Below, one piece after another: positions 43,795 to 53,400 of a DNA stretch of 64,000 bases. Made by a program: the position numbers and the translations under genes. The first letter of the stretch is position 1, and each line of letters begins with the position of its first letter. The notes below the pieces were generated by a model that saw only the letters and a program-made list of their open reading frames with translations, did not search any database and had not been told where the DNA came from. This DNA is from DASRBN01 sp035294305 (GTDB lineage Bacteria; Chloroflexota; Ktedonobacteria; Ktedonobacterales; Ktedonobacteraceae): the NCBI GenBank assembly GCA_035294305.1, contig DATGLD010000009.1, forward strand, positions 17,730 to 81,729, given 5' to 3'.

Positions 43795-44146
43795 TTAGAA
43801 TCAAAAAAGCTGACAAACATTCGTCAACAGGGACGAAGTTGTCAGCATAAATACTCCGCGGTACCACCCGTATTGAACCCATGCAGTTCTGTTCTCACGC
43901 GCCATGCATTACTATGCGAAGCGCGAGATTGATTGCTGCGCGAGTTCCTCTCGGCCTGTCCGGTAACGGGGACAACCCGGCACTGTCTACCCAGGTCAGC
44001 ATACCTGCTCAACAGCCAGCTCTGGGGCGAACTTCAACCGGCGACTATACGAAAGGGCTTGCAGCCGACGACCCTTTCTCTCTGCGTTATATTCAGCAGC
44101 CTACTTTTCCCCATCATTGCTTTTGCTTGCGCAACTGATGTATTGC
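43795..44146 (-). ncRNA. T-box leader (tRNA-Phe sensing) upstream of pheST
   Basis: Read on the minus strand, 43872-43857 is GGGTGGTACCGCGG, the conserved T-box antiterminator sequence. It is followed by a terminator stem (GCTGACAA at about 43844 pairing with TTGTCAGC at about 43809) and a TTTTTT run. Upstream are the stem I-like hairpins (AAAGGGTCG/CAAGCCCTTTC). A UUC Phe codon at 44031-44029 is a candidate specifier. Uncharged tRNA-Phe would stabilise the antiterminator and switch on pheST. Confidence 0.9.
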
Positions 44147-44151
44147 ATTAT

Positions 44152-44180
44152 AGTATGACAGATTTCGCGGCGAACGTCAA
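44152..44180 (-). promoter_or_regulatory. Candidate promoter of the T-box/pheST operon
   Basis: On the minus strand, TTGACG (44180-44175) is followed after 17 bp by CATACT (44157-44152), with a TATAAT overlapping it at 44152-44147. It fits a housekeeping sigma promoter just before the T-box RNA. Confidence 0.6.
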
Positions 44181-44196
44181 GATTTCCGGCTAATAC

Positions 44197-44460
44197 CTAA
44201 TACGCCATGTTATCTATCGCGCGTTTAGCCTCTTCCAGGCTAACACCTGTTATCTGGCGGTACAGCTTAATCGCCTGAATCTTCTTGTTCTGCTGGACCA
44301 ATGCCACCACTTCGGCCAGAGCCGGGTCTATGCGTGGCATGTCGGCAGCGGCGGCAGCTTCCTTCTCTGCAAGACCAAGTTCGTTGAGCAGAAAATCTAC
44401 CTTCTGTTCCAGGCGCAAAAGTCGCCTACCCAATTCGCCTTCAAAATTCTGGTTATTCAC
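44197..44460 (-). CDS. Ribosomal protein L7/L12 C-terminal-domain-like small protein
   Basis: An 87-aa protein. The N-terminal half (LGRRLLRLEQKVDFLLNELG) is a coiled coil. The C-terminal half, EVVALVQQNKKIQAIKLYRQ then ITGVSLEEAKRAIDNM, matches the L7/L12 C-terminal domain, which contacts translation factors. It is not a full L7/L12 because the dimerisation and hinge regions are absent. Related small proteins are seen in Chloroflexi and Actinobacteria and have no known function. Confidence 0.78.
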   Translation of the reverse strand: MNNQNFEGELGRRLLRLEQKVDFLLNELGLAEKEAAAAADMPRIDPALAEVVALVQQNKKIQAIKLYRQITGVSLEEAKRAIDNMAY

Positions 44461-44760
44461 GTATTCATCCTTTTCAAGAGTATGACGCCGAACTCTTCAA
44501 AATATGCAAGAGTTTTTACATGGGCATCATCGCATATAGCTGGACAGTATGTCAACGGGTCATAGCCAATTCATGAGTTGGCATTGCTGTGAACGTGTGG
44601 TATAAAAGGTATAAGAACGATAGCCTATATATCCAGCTTTGAGATATTGCCGCTGATACGTAGTAGAAGCAGCGCAAAAGATGATGCTGTCCCCTGTAAG
44701 AGAAAATATCCAGGGCCTCAGGATAAGATTCTATTTCACAAGAGAAAGGTACAAGACAAC
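44461..44760. other. 300-bp intergenic region
   Basis: Divergent region between the L7/L12-like gene and the SDR gene. It includes the promoter listed at 44578-44606. Nothing else was recognised. Confidence 0.5.
44578..44606 (+). promoter_or_regulatory. Candidate housekeeping promoter of the SDR gene
   Basis: TTGGCA (44578-44583) is spaced 17 bp from TATAAA (44601-44606). The predicted transcript would have a leader of about 150 nt before the ATG at 44761. Confidence 0.5.
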
Positions 44761-45528
44761 ATGGAAGTAGAGAACAAAGGCGTTTTAGTGACCGGTGGCG
44801 CATCGGGCCTGGGTGCGGCCTGTGTGCGACTCCTGACACAATCAGGGGCGAAAGTAGTGATCGCGGACCTGAATAGCGAAACGGGTACGGCGCTGGCAAA
44901 CGAGCTAGGCAACTCAACCCTATTTGTACAGACAAACGTGACGGAAGAGGAATCGATGCAGGCGGCAGTGCGGGCCGCGGTCGAAAAATTTGGTGGCCTG
45001 CATGTGCTGATCAACTGCGCGGGCATCGGCATTGCCGAACGGGTGCTGGGCAAGAATGGGCCTGCCAGCCTCTCGTCTTTCACTCGGGTAATCAACATCA
45101 ACCTGATTGGCACGTTCAATGCGATCCGATTGGCGGCAGCGGCGATGGCGGAAAATACACCCAACGACGGTGGCGAGCGCGGCGTGATCATCAATACGGC
45201 TTCGGTCGCGGCATTTGATGGTCAGATCGGGCAGGCGGCCTACTCGGCTTCCAAGGGCGGCATCGTCGGTATGACGCTGCCGATAGCACGAGATCTGGCC
45301 CGCAACGGTATTCGTGTGATGACCATTGCTCCCGGCATTTTCGATACGCCGCTGCTGGGCAGTCTGCCGGAGCCGGCGCGCATCTCGCTTGGCCAGCAGG
45401 TGCCTTTCCCGCCGCGCCTGGGCCGCCCCAGCGAATACGCTGCGCTGGCGAAGCATATTATTGAGAATGAGATGTTGAACGGGGAGGTCGTAAGGCTGGA
45501 CGGCGGGTTACGCATGCAGCCACATTGA
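44761..45528 (+). CDS. Short-chain dehydrogenase, 3-hydroxyacyl-CoA dehydrogenase type II-like
   Basis: A 255-aa classical SDR. The cofactor motif is VLVTGGASGLGAACVRLL (residues 8-25), with NCAGIG, the catalytic Ser in INTASVAAF, and YSASKGG for the YxxxK pair. The pattern FTRVININLIGTFNAIRLAA and the C-terminal HIIENEMLNGEVVRLDGGLR match the type II 3-hydroxyacyl-CoA (HSD10) group, which oxidises 3-hydroxyacyl-CoA or related steroids. It is a single gene with its own promoter and a strong terminator. GAAAGG lies 11 nt before the ATG. Confidence 0.86.
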   Translation: MEVENKGVLVTGGASGLGAACVRLLTQSGAKVVIADLNSETGTALANELGNSTLFVQTNVTEEESMQAAVRAAVEKFGGLHVLINCAGIGIAERVLGKNGPASLSSFTRVININLIGTFNAIRLAAAAMAENTPNDGGERGVIINTASVAAFDGQIGQAAYSASKGGIVGMTLPIARDLARNGIRVMTIAPGIFDTPLLGSLPEPARISLGQQVPFPPRLGRPSEYAALAKHIIENEMLNGEVVRLDGGLRMQPH

Positions 45529-45590
45529 CTTTGAGATGCTCAAAGTCCTAAGCTTGTGAAACCCTGTAAATGGCTATAACTAAGGGTATC

Positions 45591-45649
45591 AAGGATAACC
45601 ACCCAGGAAAGGGTCGGTTTCCTTTCCTGGGTGGTTATCCTTGTTTTTT
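45591..45649 (+). terminator. Rho-independent terminator after the SDR gene
   Basis: A perfect 22-bp stem (45591-45612 with 45621-45642) with an 8-nt loop, followed by G and a TTTTTT run. It separates the SDR gene from the chromate block. Confidence 0.9.
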
Positions 45650-45669
45650 CTTTACGTTTCAGGCATAAT

Positions 45670-45683
45670 ATAACCATGGTTAT
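45670..45683. promoter_or_regulatory. 14-bp palindrome upstream of the chromate block
   Basis: ATAACCATGGTTAT is a perfect palindrome, 62 bp before the chrA fragment ATG and next to an AT-rich TAATAT box. It is a candidate operator for a regulator of the block. Confidence 0.4.
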
Positions 45684-45744
45684 CATTCCCTATAACAATA
45701 GCCATTCTACTTAGTCGCGCTGAATAATTTGGGAAGAGCAGAAC

Positions 45745-45909
45745 ATGAGTACGATACAGATACCAACGTTTCAGACCCAAGAAGTGGCCCGCGATACACT
45801 TCGACAACGTGTCCTCAATTTTTTGAAGCTCGGCACATTGGGATTTGGTGGCCCGGTAGCACTAATCGGATATATGCAGCGTGGAAGGTTTTCACTGATC
45901 CATTGGTAG
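45745..45909 (+). pseudogene. chrA: chrA fragment (chromate transporter N-terminus only)
   Basis: The frame encodes 54 residues: MSTIQIPTFQTQEVARDTLR then VLNFLKLGTLGFGGPVALIG and YMQR, the N-terminus of a ChrA-family chromate transporter. After YMQR the sequence diverges and stops at TAG 45907-45909, just before the ChrB-N gene. About 340 residues of the transporter are missing. ChrA normally exports chromate. The gene is therefore dead, and a later MFS gene in the block may have replaced it (inference). Confidence 0.75.
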
Positions 45910-45920
45910 GAGGTACGCTT

Positions 45921-46370
45921 GTGGAAAGGGTGCAACCGCCTTCCTGGGTGGTGCTTGTGTATAAAATTCCACGCGAACCAACAGCCGGACGTGCCTATGT
46001 CTGGCGGAAAATGAAATGGCTAGGAGCATTGCTCCTGCATGATAGCGTATGGGTATTGCCGTCAACTGCCTGGACGCGAGAGCAGTTTCAGTGGTTAGCT
46101 GTGGAGATTATCGAGCTTGGAGGGGAAGCCTACCTCTGGGAGTCTCACCTGCTCCTCAATGGACAGGCTGAAGCGCTCATACAACAGTTTCTTTCTAAGG
46201 TCGAGACGGCCTATCAGGAGATTTTGGCCGAAATGGAGCAGGAACATGCTGACCTTGTGGCGCTGTCACGAAAGTACCAACAGGTGCAAACACAAGACTA
46301 TTTTCAATCTGCATTAGGGAAACACGTCCGTGATCGGTTACTTGCAACAAGAGGAGGATTTGAGTTGTGA
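45921..46370 (+). CDS. ChrB N-terminal-domain protein
   Basis: A 149-aa protein matching the N-terminal half of ChrB, the chromate-resistance regulator: PPSWVVLVYKIPREPTAGRA, VWRKMKWLGALLLHDSVWVL and LAVEIIELGGEAYLWES, then a helical part. In many bacteria ChrB is one chain of about 300 residues. Here it is split, and the C-terminal half is a separate gene with a 4-bp overlap. The start is GTG at 45921 with AGGAGGT 6 nt upstream. The longer frame to 45729 is out-of-frame read-through of the chrA fragment. Confidence 0.82.
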   Translation: MERVQPPSWVVLVYKIPREPTAGRAYVWRKMKWLGALLLHDSVWVLPSTAWTREQFQWLAVEIIELGGEAYLWESHLLLNGQAEALIQQFLSKVETAYQEILAEMEQEHADLVALSRKYQQVQTQDYFQSALGKHVRDRLLATRGGFEL

Positions 46371-46786
46371 AATGGGTAACTTGGGAGCAGGTGGGCGTGG
46401 ATCGCATAGCCTGTGCCTGGCTCATCACGAAATATATTGACCCAGATGCCGATTTTCTCTTCGTGCCTGTGGGCTACCAGCCTCTTCCAGAAGGAGCAGA
46501 ACCGTTTGATATTCCCGGTGTGCGCTTGTCTCATCACCGAGGGCATTGTACGTTCTACACGATGATGCGGGAGTACGATTTGAAAGATACAGTCCTACAT
46601 CGGATTGCCCGAATCGTCGATGAAGCCGATGTGGTGCAAGAGGTACCGGTAGAACCTGCTGCTCCCGGCCTTGATCTTATTTGCCGGGGTATTCGATTGA
46701 CCAGCCCGGATGATACAACCGCTTTGGCACGGGGAAAACTCGTCTATGAAGCACTCTATGCACAGCTTGCGAGTGAACCAGCCTAG
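46367..46786 (+). CDS. ChrB C-terminal-domain protein (1)
   Basis: A 139-aa protein of the ChrB-C type: VDRIACAWLITKYIDPDADF then LFVPVG, and a His/Cys stretch SHHRGHCTFYTMMREYDL. The GTG start overlaps the TGA of the upstream ChrB-N gene (GTGA), so the two halves are translated in a coupled way and probably act together. GAGGAGG precedes the start. ChrB responds to chromate and represses or activates the chr operon; whether this split form does so is unproven. Confidence 0.85.
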   Translation: MKWVTWEQVGVDRIACAWLITKYIDPDADFLFVPVGYQPLPEGAEPFDIPGVRLSHHRGHCTFYTMMREYDLKDTVLHRIARIVDEADVVQEVPVEPAAPGLDLICRGIRLTSPDDTTALARGKLVYEALYAQLASEPA

Positions 46787-46858
46787 GTGAACGTAGATGC
46801 CTGCGCAATCCCCTCGTCTCTTCCTGGGGAAGAGTGATTAGCATGTGAAAGGAAGGAA

Positions 46859-47773
46859 ATGGTACAAACAGAATTAGCACTGCGCCACTACATCGATTTG
46901 CCATCCCGTCCCGCAGGTGATTTCGACCACGGTGATGTCTATCTGCCAAATGGGTACGTTTTCATCGCCAATACAGCAGCAGGCACAGTGGAGGTTGTCG
47001 ATGGTGAACGTTTCCACCATATTGCAACGGTGCCAGGATGCCCTGAAGCAAGTGGGGTACTCTGCGCCCAAGAGGAACATCTCGTCTTTGCGGCAGCACG
47101 CGCTGAAGGAAAGTTCCTCATCATTGATGCTGTCTCCCTGAAAGTGCTGAGAGAAGTATCGGCAGGCTATCGACCAAACGGCCTTGCTTGGGATCACCGA
47201 CGCAAACATGTCTTAGTAGCTGATGTCCAGGATAACAAGGCCAGGCTCGTTGATCCCTCCACAGGTCAAATTGTTGCGACAGTGCAACTTCAGGGAAGGC
47301 CACGATGGACTGTATACAACCCCGCAGAGGATCGCTTTCTCGTCAACATTCGAGAACCGGCCTGCATAAGTGTACTCTCCCCTGAGACATTTGCTTTAGT
47401 CGGCACCATTCCGATTTCGAGCATGGGGCCACATGGATTGGATATTGGCCAGGTAGGCCAGCAAGCATTCGTCGCGTGTGATGGGGGTGCTGTCGTCAAG
47501 CTCGACGTAGCAAATGGCCGCGAACTCGCACAGGTGCCGATTGCCGGTGCGCCTGATGCTATCTGGCATAATCATCTGCGCAATCGTCTCTACGTTGCTA
47601 TCCAGCAACCTGGGGTAATTGATGTCGTCAACACACAAACAATGACCGTCGAGCAGCACCTTCCCACTGAACAGGGCGCACACACCACAGCTTTTGATGC
47701 ACAGCGACAACGACTCTATGCCTTCCTGCCAAGTTGCCGTGTTGAGGTGTTTGAAGAAAGCGAGGTGAAGTAG
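46859..47773 (+). CDS. YncE/YVTN-type beta-propeller protein
   Basis: A 304-aa seven-bladed propeller of the YncE group: repeats such as GYVFIANTAAGTVEVVDGE, HVLVADVQDNKARLVDPSTG and RLYVAIQQPGVIDVVNTQT, about 40 residues each. There is no signal peptide, so it would be cytosolic, unlike most YncE proteins. It is embedded between two ChrB-C genes, so a sensing or scaffold role in the chromate block is possible. No catalytic residues are evident. Confidence 0.8.
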   Translation: MVQTELALRHYIDLPSRPAGDFDHGDVYLPNGYVFIANTAAGTVEVVDGERFHHIATVPGCPEASGVLCAQEEHLVFAAARAEGKFLIIDAVSLKVLREVSAGYRPNGLAWDHRRKHVLVADVQDNKARLVDPSTGQIVATVQLQGRPRWTVYNPAEDRFLVNIREPACISVLSPETFALVGTIPISSMGPHGLDIGQVGQQAFVACDGGAVVKLDVANGRELAQVPIAGAPDAIWHNHLRNRLYVAIQQPGVIDVVNTQTMTVEQHLPTEQGAHTTAFDAQRQRLYAFLPSCRVEVFEESEVK

Positions 47774-47839
47774 CATGTTATCATTGTTCGTCCAATTGTA
47801 TTTGCATCGTTTTGAGTAGCAAAGAAGGAGAACCGTTTC

Positions 47840-48376
47840 ATGAAATGGATTACCCGCGAGCATGTCAAGGTAGACCGTGTGGCCTGCCCCTGGCTCATCA
47901 AAAAGTTTGTTGACAAGGATGCCGAGTTCCTCTTCGTCCCTACGGATCAGGTGATGGACGTGGCCGAACGAGAGGGAGCCATTCCCTATGATGTGAAAAA
48001 CGTGGAACTAGGACATCACAGTAAGGAGTGTTCGTTTGAGGCCATTCTGAAGAAGTACAACTTGACGAGCGACCCGGCGTTAGTACTGCTTGGCAAAATT
48101 GTCAACGGCGCGGATACGGACAATACGCTCTGGCATCAACCGGAAGGAGAGGGATTGGAAGCAATAGCGGAGGGCTTCCGGCACCTGGGCTTCAAGGATG
48201 ACCACGAGCAGAACGCTGCTGAATGGATCGTATATGATGCTCTGTATGCCTACTGTCAGGAGATGGTGCGTCAGGGCAAACCCGATGGCGCGTTCAAAGT
48301 TGATTCATCGCAGGCAAAGGCCGGGAGTGTCAATCCGTATGATCGCACCGGACAACAGAGTAGGCCCACGCAGTGA
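47840..48376 (+). CDS. ChrB C-terminal-domain protein (2)
   Basis: A 178-aa paralogue of the protein at 46367: VDRVACPWLIKKFVDKDAEF then LFVP, GHHSKECSFEAILKKYNL, and a longer tail with LYAYCQEMVRQGKPDG and a hydrophilic end. It has an extra 30 residues at its C-terminus. AAGGAG lies 8 nt before the ATG. Its stop overlaps the GTG start of the MFS gene by 4 bp, so the pair is coupled. Confidence 0.86.
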   Translation: MKWITREHVKVDRVACPWLIKKFVDKDAEFLFVPTDQVMDVAEREGAIPYDVKNVELGHHSKECSFEAILKKYNLTSDPALVLLGKIVNGADTDNTLWHQPEGEGLEAIAEGFRHLGFKDDHEQNAAEWIVYDALYAYCQEMVRQGKPDGAFKVDSSQAKAGSVNPYDRTGQQSRPTQ

Positions 48377-49629
48377 TATTCACGCCAAGTGAACAAGGCC
48401 AACGAGTAAATACCCGCCTCATCCTGGTGATGCGCGGATTGCGCTCGCTGGCCTATGGACTCTTGGCCATACTCTTAGGAGTGGCCCTCACCGATGAAGG
48501 GTTCTCACCGGTAGCTATTGGTATCCTGATTACTGTGTCACTGAGCGGTGACATGGTGGGAACCTATGTGATCGGTCTGGTGGCCGATACCTGGGGACGG
48601 CGGCGCATACTTGCACTGCTTTCCCTGCTCATGGCCGGGACAGGGACAGTTTTTGGGCTAACGGTAAGTTATCCCTTGCTGCTGATTGCCGCGTTCTTCG
48701 GGACGCTTGGCACCTCAGCCTCTGAGACGGCTCCCTTTCTGCCCATCGACCAGGCAATGATTGCGCAGGTGACGTTGCCTGAGCGCCGGACAGCGCTCTT
48801 CGCCCGCTATAATCTGGTCGCTTCGCTGAGTGTGGCAGTAGGAGCGCTGGCGGCGGGAGTGCCAGACCTGCTGATGCGTGTTGGCCTGTCCCAAGCCCTG
48901 GGTATACGTCTCATGTTCGGGGCGTATTCACTACTCGCACTCATTGTGACAGGGCTGTCGCTTCGACTCTCCTCTGATGTCGAGACACCACGACAAAGCT
49001 CTTTACAGACACAACGGGTATGGCAGCGACTTGTCCCGCAATTTAGTCATTCACGGGGTATTGTGTGGCGACTGACGGCGCTTTTTAGCGTGGATGCGCT
49101 GGCCGGCGGATTGGTGGTGCAGAGTCTGACAGTACTCTTTTTTCACTTGCGCTTTGGTGTTTCGCTCACCACGCTCTCCGCTCTGTTCTTTGGGGCAAAT
49201 CTCCTTTCGGCACTTTCATTCCTGGCTGCCGTACCCCTTGCCAAACGCTTCGGCTTGCTCAACACGATGGTGTTTACCCATCTGCCCTCCAATATCCTCT
49301 TGACCCTGGTGGCCTTTGCCCCAACATTCCCCTTCGCGGCAACACTCTTATTGCTGCGCCAGGCGCTCTCACAAATGGACGTTCCGACGCGGCAAGCCTA
49401 TACGATGGCGTTGGTTGCCCCAGAAGAACGCACATCGGCGGCAAGTGTAACCTCTTTGGCCCGTAGCATAGGCGCTTCCACCAGTCCAGTTTTCTCCGGT
49501 CTCCTTCTCCAAGGCCCCTTGCTCATCATTGGGTTGCCGTTCATCCTATCTGGAACCTTGAAAGCTGCCTATGATCTGACTCTGTGGTCGGTCTTTCGGC
49601 GTGTTCGTCTTGCCGAGATACCACAATGA
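48373..49629 (+). CDS. Major facilitator superfamily transporter
   Basis: A 418-aa transporter with about twelve membrane segments. The cytoplasmic loop 2-3 motif appears as GLVADTWGRRRIL, and the second half has LPLAKRFGLLNTM-like sequence. The start is GTG at 48373, overlapping the ChrB-C stop. MFS genes occur next to ChrB-like genes in several phyla and are presumed to export the oxyanion or metal. The substrate here is not visible. It is the last gene of the block. Confidence 0.85.
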   Translation: MIFTPSEQGQRVNTRLILVMRGLRSLAYGLLAILLGVALTDEGFSPVAIGILITVSLSGDMVGTYVIGLVADTWGRRRILALLSLLMAGTGTVFGLTVSYPLLLIAAFFGTLGTSASETAPFLPIDQAMIAQVTLPERRTALFARYNLVASLSVAVGALAAGVPDLLMRVGLSQALGIRLMFGAYSLLALIVTGLSLRLSSDVETPRQSSLQTQRVWQRLVPQFSHSRGIVWRLTALFSVDALAGGLVVQSLTVLFFHLRFGVSLTTLSALFFGANLLSALSFLAAVPLAKRFGLLNTMVFTHLPSNILLTLVAFAPTFPFAATLLLLRQALSQMDVPTRQAYTMALVAPEERTSAASVTSLARSIGASTSPVFSGLLLQGPLLIIGLPFILSGTLKAAYDLTLWSVFRRVRLAEIPQ

Positions 49630-50126
49630 GAAGAACGATCGTGCAAACGGATCATGTGATTCAAGAAACATAGTCACATGAGAGAATTACCCCCAGGTAC
49701 TCGCTATTTCGTGGTGCGTGGCGCAATTTGTGGCGATGAATTCTTCAATGTGACTGGAAGCGTTAGACCAAATAGGCCGACCAAATCTTGCGTAATCTCC
49801 CGCATCCGTGTTAGATTAACGGTGGTTCCATAAATGGCGTTTCGATGGAGCGATCCGCATGGCGCCCAAATAATTTCTACTATTGGAGACACATAAGAAG
49901 CCGCTAATTCTGGCTTCCCCTTCCTCTTCCTCTTCCTCTTCCGCGATACAACACCGGAAGAGGAGGATTGTCGCCTCCCACTCTGAGCGGCATGGTTGTG
50001 GCATAGAGTGCTCCGACTCTCCTCCCTTTACAAAAACGCCAAAATATTCTATTATGTAGCCTGCCTATCCAAATTTAATTTAGTAGACAGATCATATAAT
50101 GAAATTTGGGAGATGTCAAGTCAATT
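49630..50126. other. 497-bp intergenic region with TTCCTC tract
   Basis: Between the MFS gene and a TetR gene. It holds a short TTCCTC tandem tract at about 49917-49941 and no gene I trust. A 50-codon frame at 49678-49833 (MRELPPGTRYFVVRGAICGD) has an unusually protein-like beginning but no recognised family. Confidence 0.4.
50069..50109. promoter_or_regulatory. Candidate TetR operator
   Basis: CCAAATTT (50069-50076) and AAATTTGG (50102-50109) form an inverted repeat directly upstream of the TetR gene start. Such sites often bind the regulator itself. Spacing of 25 bp is long for one TetR dimer. Confidence 0.35.
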
Positions 50127-50747
50127 ATGAGTCCTCGTCCATATCGTATGGGCCAGCGTCAGGCGATTGCTGAACAAACACGAACCCGTATTCTGACAGC
50201 GGCACGCGAGTTGCTCTTAGAGAGCGAGGGCTTTGCTGGTTTCAGTATCGACGCTGTGGCGCGCAAGGCGGATGTTGCCCGCATGACCGTCTATCACCAG
50301 TTTGGCTCCAAAGTCGGGCTACTCGAAGCTTTGAGCGATTACCTTGCTCTGCAAGGGGGCATGGACCAACTGCCTAACGCCTTTCGTCGCTCCGAACCAC
50401 TCGAGGCCCTGGATGAATATATTGCCGTCTTCAGTCGTTTCTGGAACTCGGACCGGCTCGTAACTCGTCGACTTCGCGCGTTGGCGGCGCTCGACCCGGA
50501 CTTCGAGCAGGTGGTGAGAGCACGCGATGAGCGGCGAAGGCAGGGCCTGCGCGTCATCATGGGGCGACTCACCGAAAAATATGGGCAACCAACCTCAGAG
50601 AAATCGGACGAGGTAGTCAATATCCTCTACACCCTTCTCAGCTTCGAGAGCTTTGATACCCTTGCCGGTCCCGGGCGTAGCCTTGAGGAGGTTGCGCCTA
50701 TCGTGCAGCAACTCGCGCATAGGACGCTTCATTTGAAAGAAGGATAG
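50127..50747 (+). CDS. TetR/AcrR-family transcriptional regulator
   Basis: A 206-aa TetR regulator. The N-terminal helix-turn-helix is ILTAARELLLESEGFAGFSI, DAVARKADVARMTVYHQFGS. The ligand domain begins near GLLEALSDYLALQGG. It could control the MFS/chromate block 500 bp upstream, or itself. I prefer ATG 50127 (MSPRPYRMG), although a TTG at 50106 lies in frame. No ligand can be guessed. Confidence 0.88.
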   Translation: MSPRPYRMGQRQAIAEQTRTRILTAARELLLESEGFAGFSIDAVARKADVARMTVYHQFGSKVGLLEALSDYLALQGGMDQLPNAFRRSEPLEALDEYIAVFSRFWNSDRLVTRRLRALAALDPDFEQVVRARDERRRQGLRVIMGRLTEKYGQPTSEKSDEVVNILYTLLSFESFDTLAGPGRSLEEVAPIVQQLAHRTLHLKEG

Positions 50748-50876
50748 TTCGTACCTTGCATTCCTGATAGGTTGCCTGCTACCATTGAAGAGGGGGAGAT
50801 TTTTCTGCTCGCCGTGTATGGGTGAGCTGGCCTTGGCAGGCTAAACTTACATCCCGTAAGAAGAGAGGCTTTTTTC

Positions 50877-51524
50877 ATGGATGCAGTCATTTTTGACATG
50901 GATGGCGTCATTGTAGACAGTGAAGTTCATTGGAAAACCAGCGAGGGTTTTTTCTTACAATCGCTTGTGCCTGCATGGAACATCGACGACCAGGATAAGA
51001 TTATCGGTCTCGCCTTACACGACGTCTACAAAATGCTGGTTGATACCTACCAGTTGCAAAAAACAAAGGCGGAATTCTTGGAACTCTACCTGGAAATGGC
51101 CAATGAGATTTACGGCCAGAAAGTGTCCCTGATTGCGGGATTCCCAGAATTACTTACAAGGCTATATGAACACAACATTCCGGTCGCTCTAGCCTCCTCT
51201 TCTCCAAGAACCTGGATAGATATCGTGCTGCAAAGGTTCCATTTGCGGGAATGTTTCAAAGTAGTGGTAAGTGCCGATGAACTGAATGGCGAGGGAAAGC
51301 CATCTCCGGCAATCTACCTGCTCACCGCAAAGCGATTGGGCATTCGCCCTGAGAGGTGCGTCGCCATCGAAGACTCAAAAAATGGGGTGCTCTCAGCTAA
51401 AAACGCCGGGATGTTCTGCATCGGTTTTCGTAACGGCTTCAACGACGAGCAAGATTTATCGCGAGCGGATAGAGTTATTTACGGATTTGATGAGGTGGAC
51501 TGGCCAGTACTAAGGCAGCGGTAG
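50877..51524 (+). CDS. HAD-family phosphatase (beta-phosphoglucomutase-like)
   Basis: A 215-aa HAD hydrolase. Motif I is AVIFDMDGVIVDSE (nucleophile D7, acid D9), motif II ALASSSP, motif III K in GEGKPSPAIY, motif IV VAIEDSKNGVLSA. A helical cap follows motif I. This is the beta-phosphoglucomutase/phosphatase subfamily and would suit processing of the beta-glucose 1-phosphate made by GH65, though the genes are 21 kb apart. AGAGG precedes the ATG. Confidence 0.85.
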   Translation: MDAVIFDMDGVIVDSEVHWKTSEGFFLQSLVPAWNIDDQDKIIGLALHDVYKMLVDTYQLQKTKAEFLELYLEMANEIYGQKVSLIAGFPELLTRLYEHNIPVALASSSPRTWIDIVLQRFHLRECFKVVVSADELNGEGKPSPAIYLLTAKRLGIRPERCVAIEDSKNGVLSAKNAGMFCIGFRNGFNDEQDLSRADRVIYGFDEVDWPVLRQR

Positions 51525-51680
51525 AGCGTTGGGATACTTTTCTATTACTTCACCTGTATCTACGACGGTCTGCACATCTTCCTCGTCAATGGACCACTTA
51601 GACAAGCGCAAGCCGGCATGGACACAAAAAACGAGTTGGTAACTCTTCAAACAATATCCTCTGCCTATCTCACGTAGCAT
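51510..51680 (-). CDS. Short DUF4258-like protein (possibly truncated)
   Basis: A 56-codon frame: after MLREIGRGYCLKSYQLVFCV comes HAGLRLSKWSIDEEDVQTVV and DTGEVIEKYPNALPLP. The pattern H...R.....I..EDV...V.TGE.IE.YP is that of DUF4258, a RelE-like fold found in toxin-like proteins. The usual family length is about 80-100 residues, and the C-terminal strand is missing here, so it may be truncated. It overlaps the end of the HAD gene by 15 bp on the other strand. Confidence 0.5.
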   Translation of the reverse strand: MLREIGRGYCLKSYQLVFCVHAGLRLSKWSIDEEDVQTVVDTGEVIEKYPNALPLP

Positions 51681-51688
51681 TTTCACGT

Positions 51689-51709
51689 CGGTACCTCGGT
51701 ACCTCGGTA
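51689..51709. repeat. Short tandem GGTACCTC repeat
   Basis: GGTACCTC occurs twice in tandem and starts a third unit (about 51690-51709). It is upstream of the carboxyltransferase gene and of the DUF4258-like frame. It may be replication slippage. Confidence 0.6.
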
Positions 51710-51794
51710 AAAAGAGTTAGACACGCTCCCATTCTACATGCTATACTCCATACAGACCCACAGCAGCATTTTTACGTATGGAGATAATAAGTAT

Positions 51795-53387
<1,593 letters not shown>

Positions 53388-53400
53388 CGCGGAGAAATGT

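Noticed and set aside
45729..45920. N-terminal extension of the ChrB-N frame
   Set aside because: It is an out-of-frame reading of the chrA fragment; GTG 45921 has an excellent ribosome binding site.
49678..49833. 50-codon plus-strand frame after the MFS gene
   Set aside because: Begins in a protein-like way but has no ribosome binding site or recognised family.
49816..50004. 62-codon minus-strand frame with a run of Glu
   Set aside because: The acidic run comes from the TTCCTC tandem tract; no other support.
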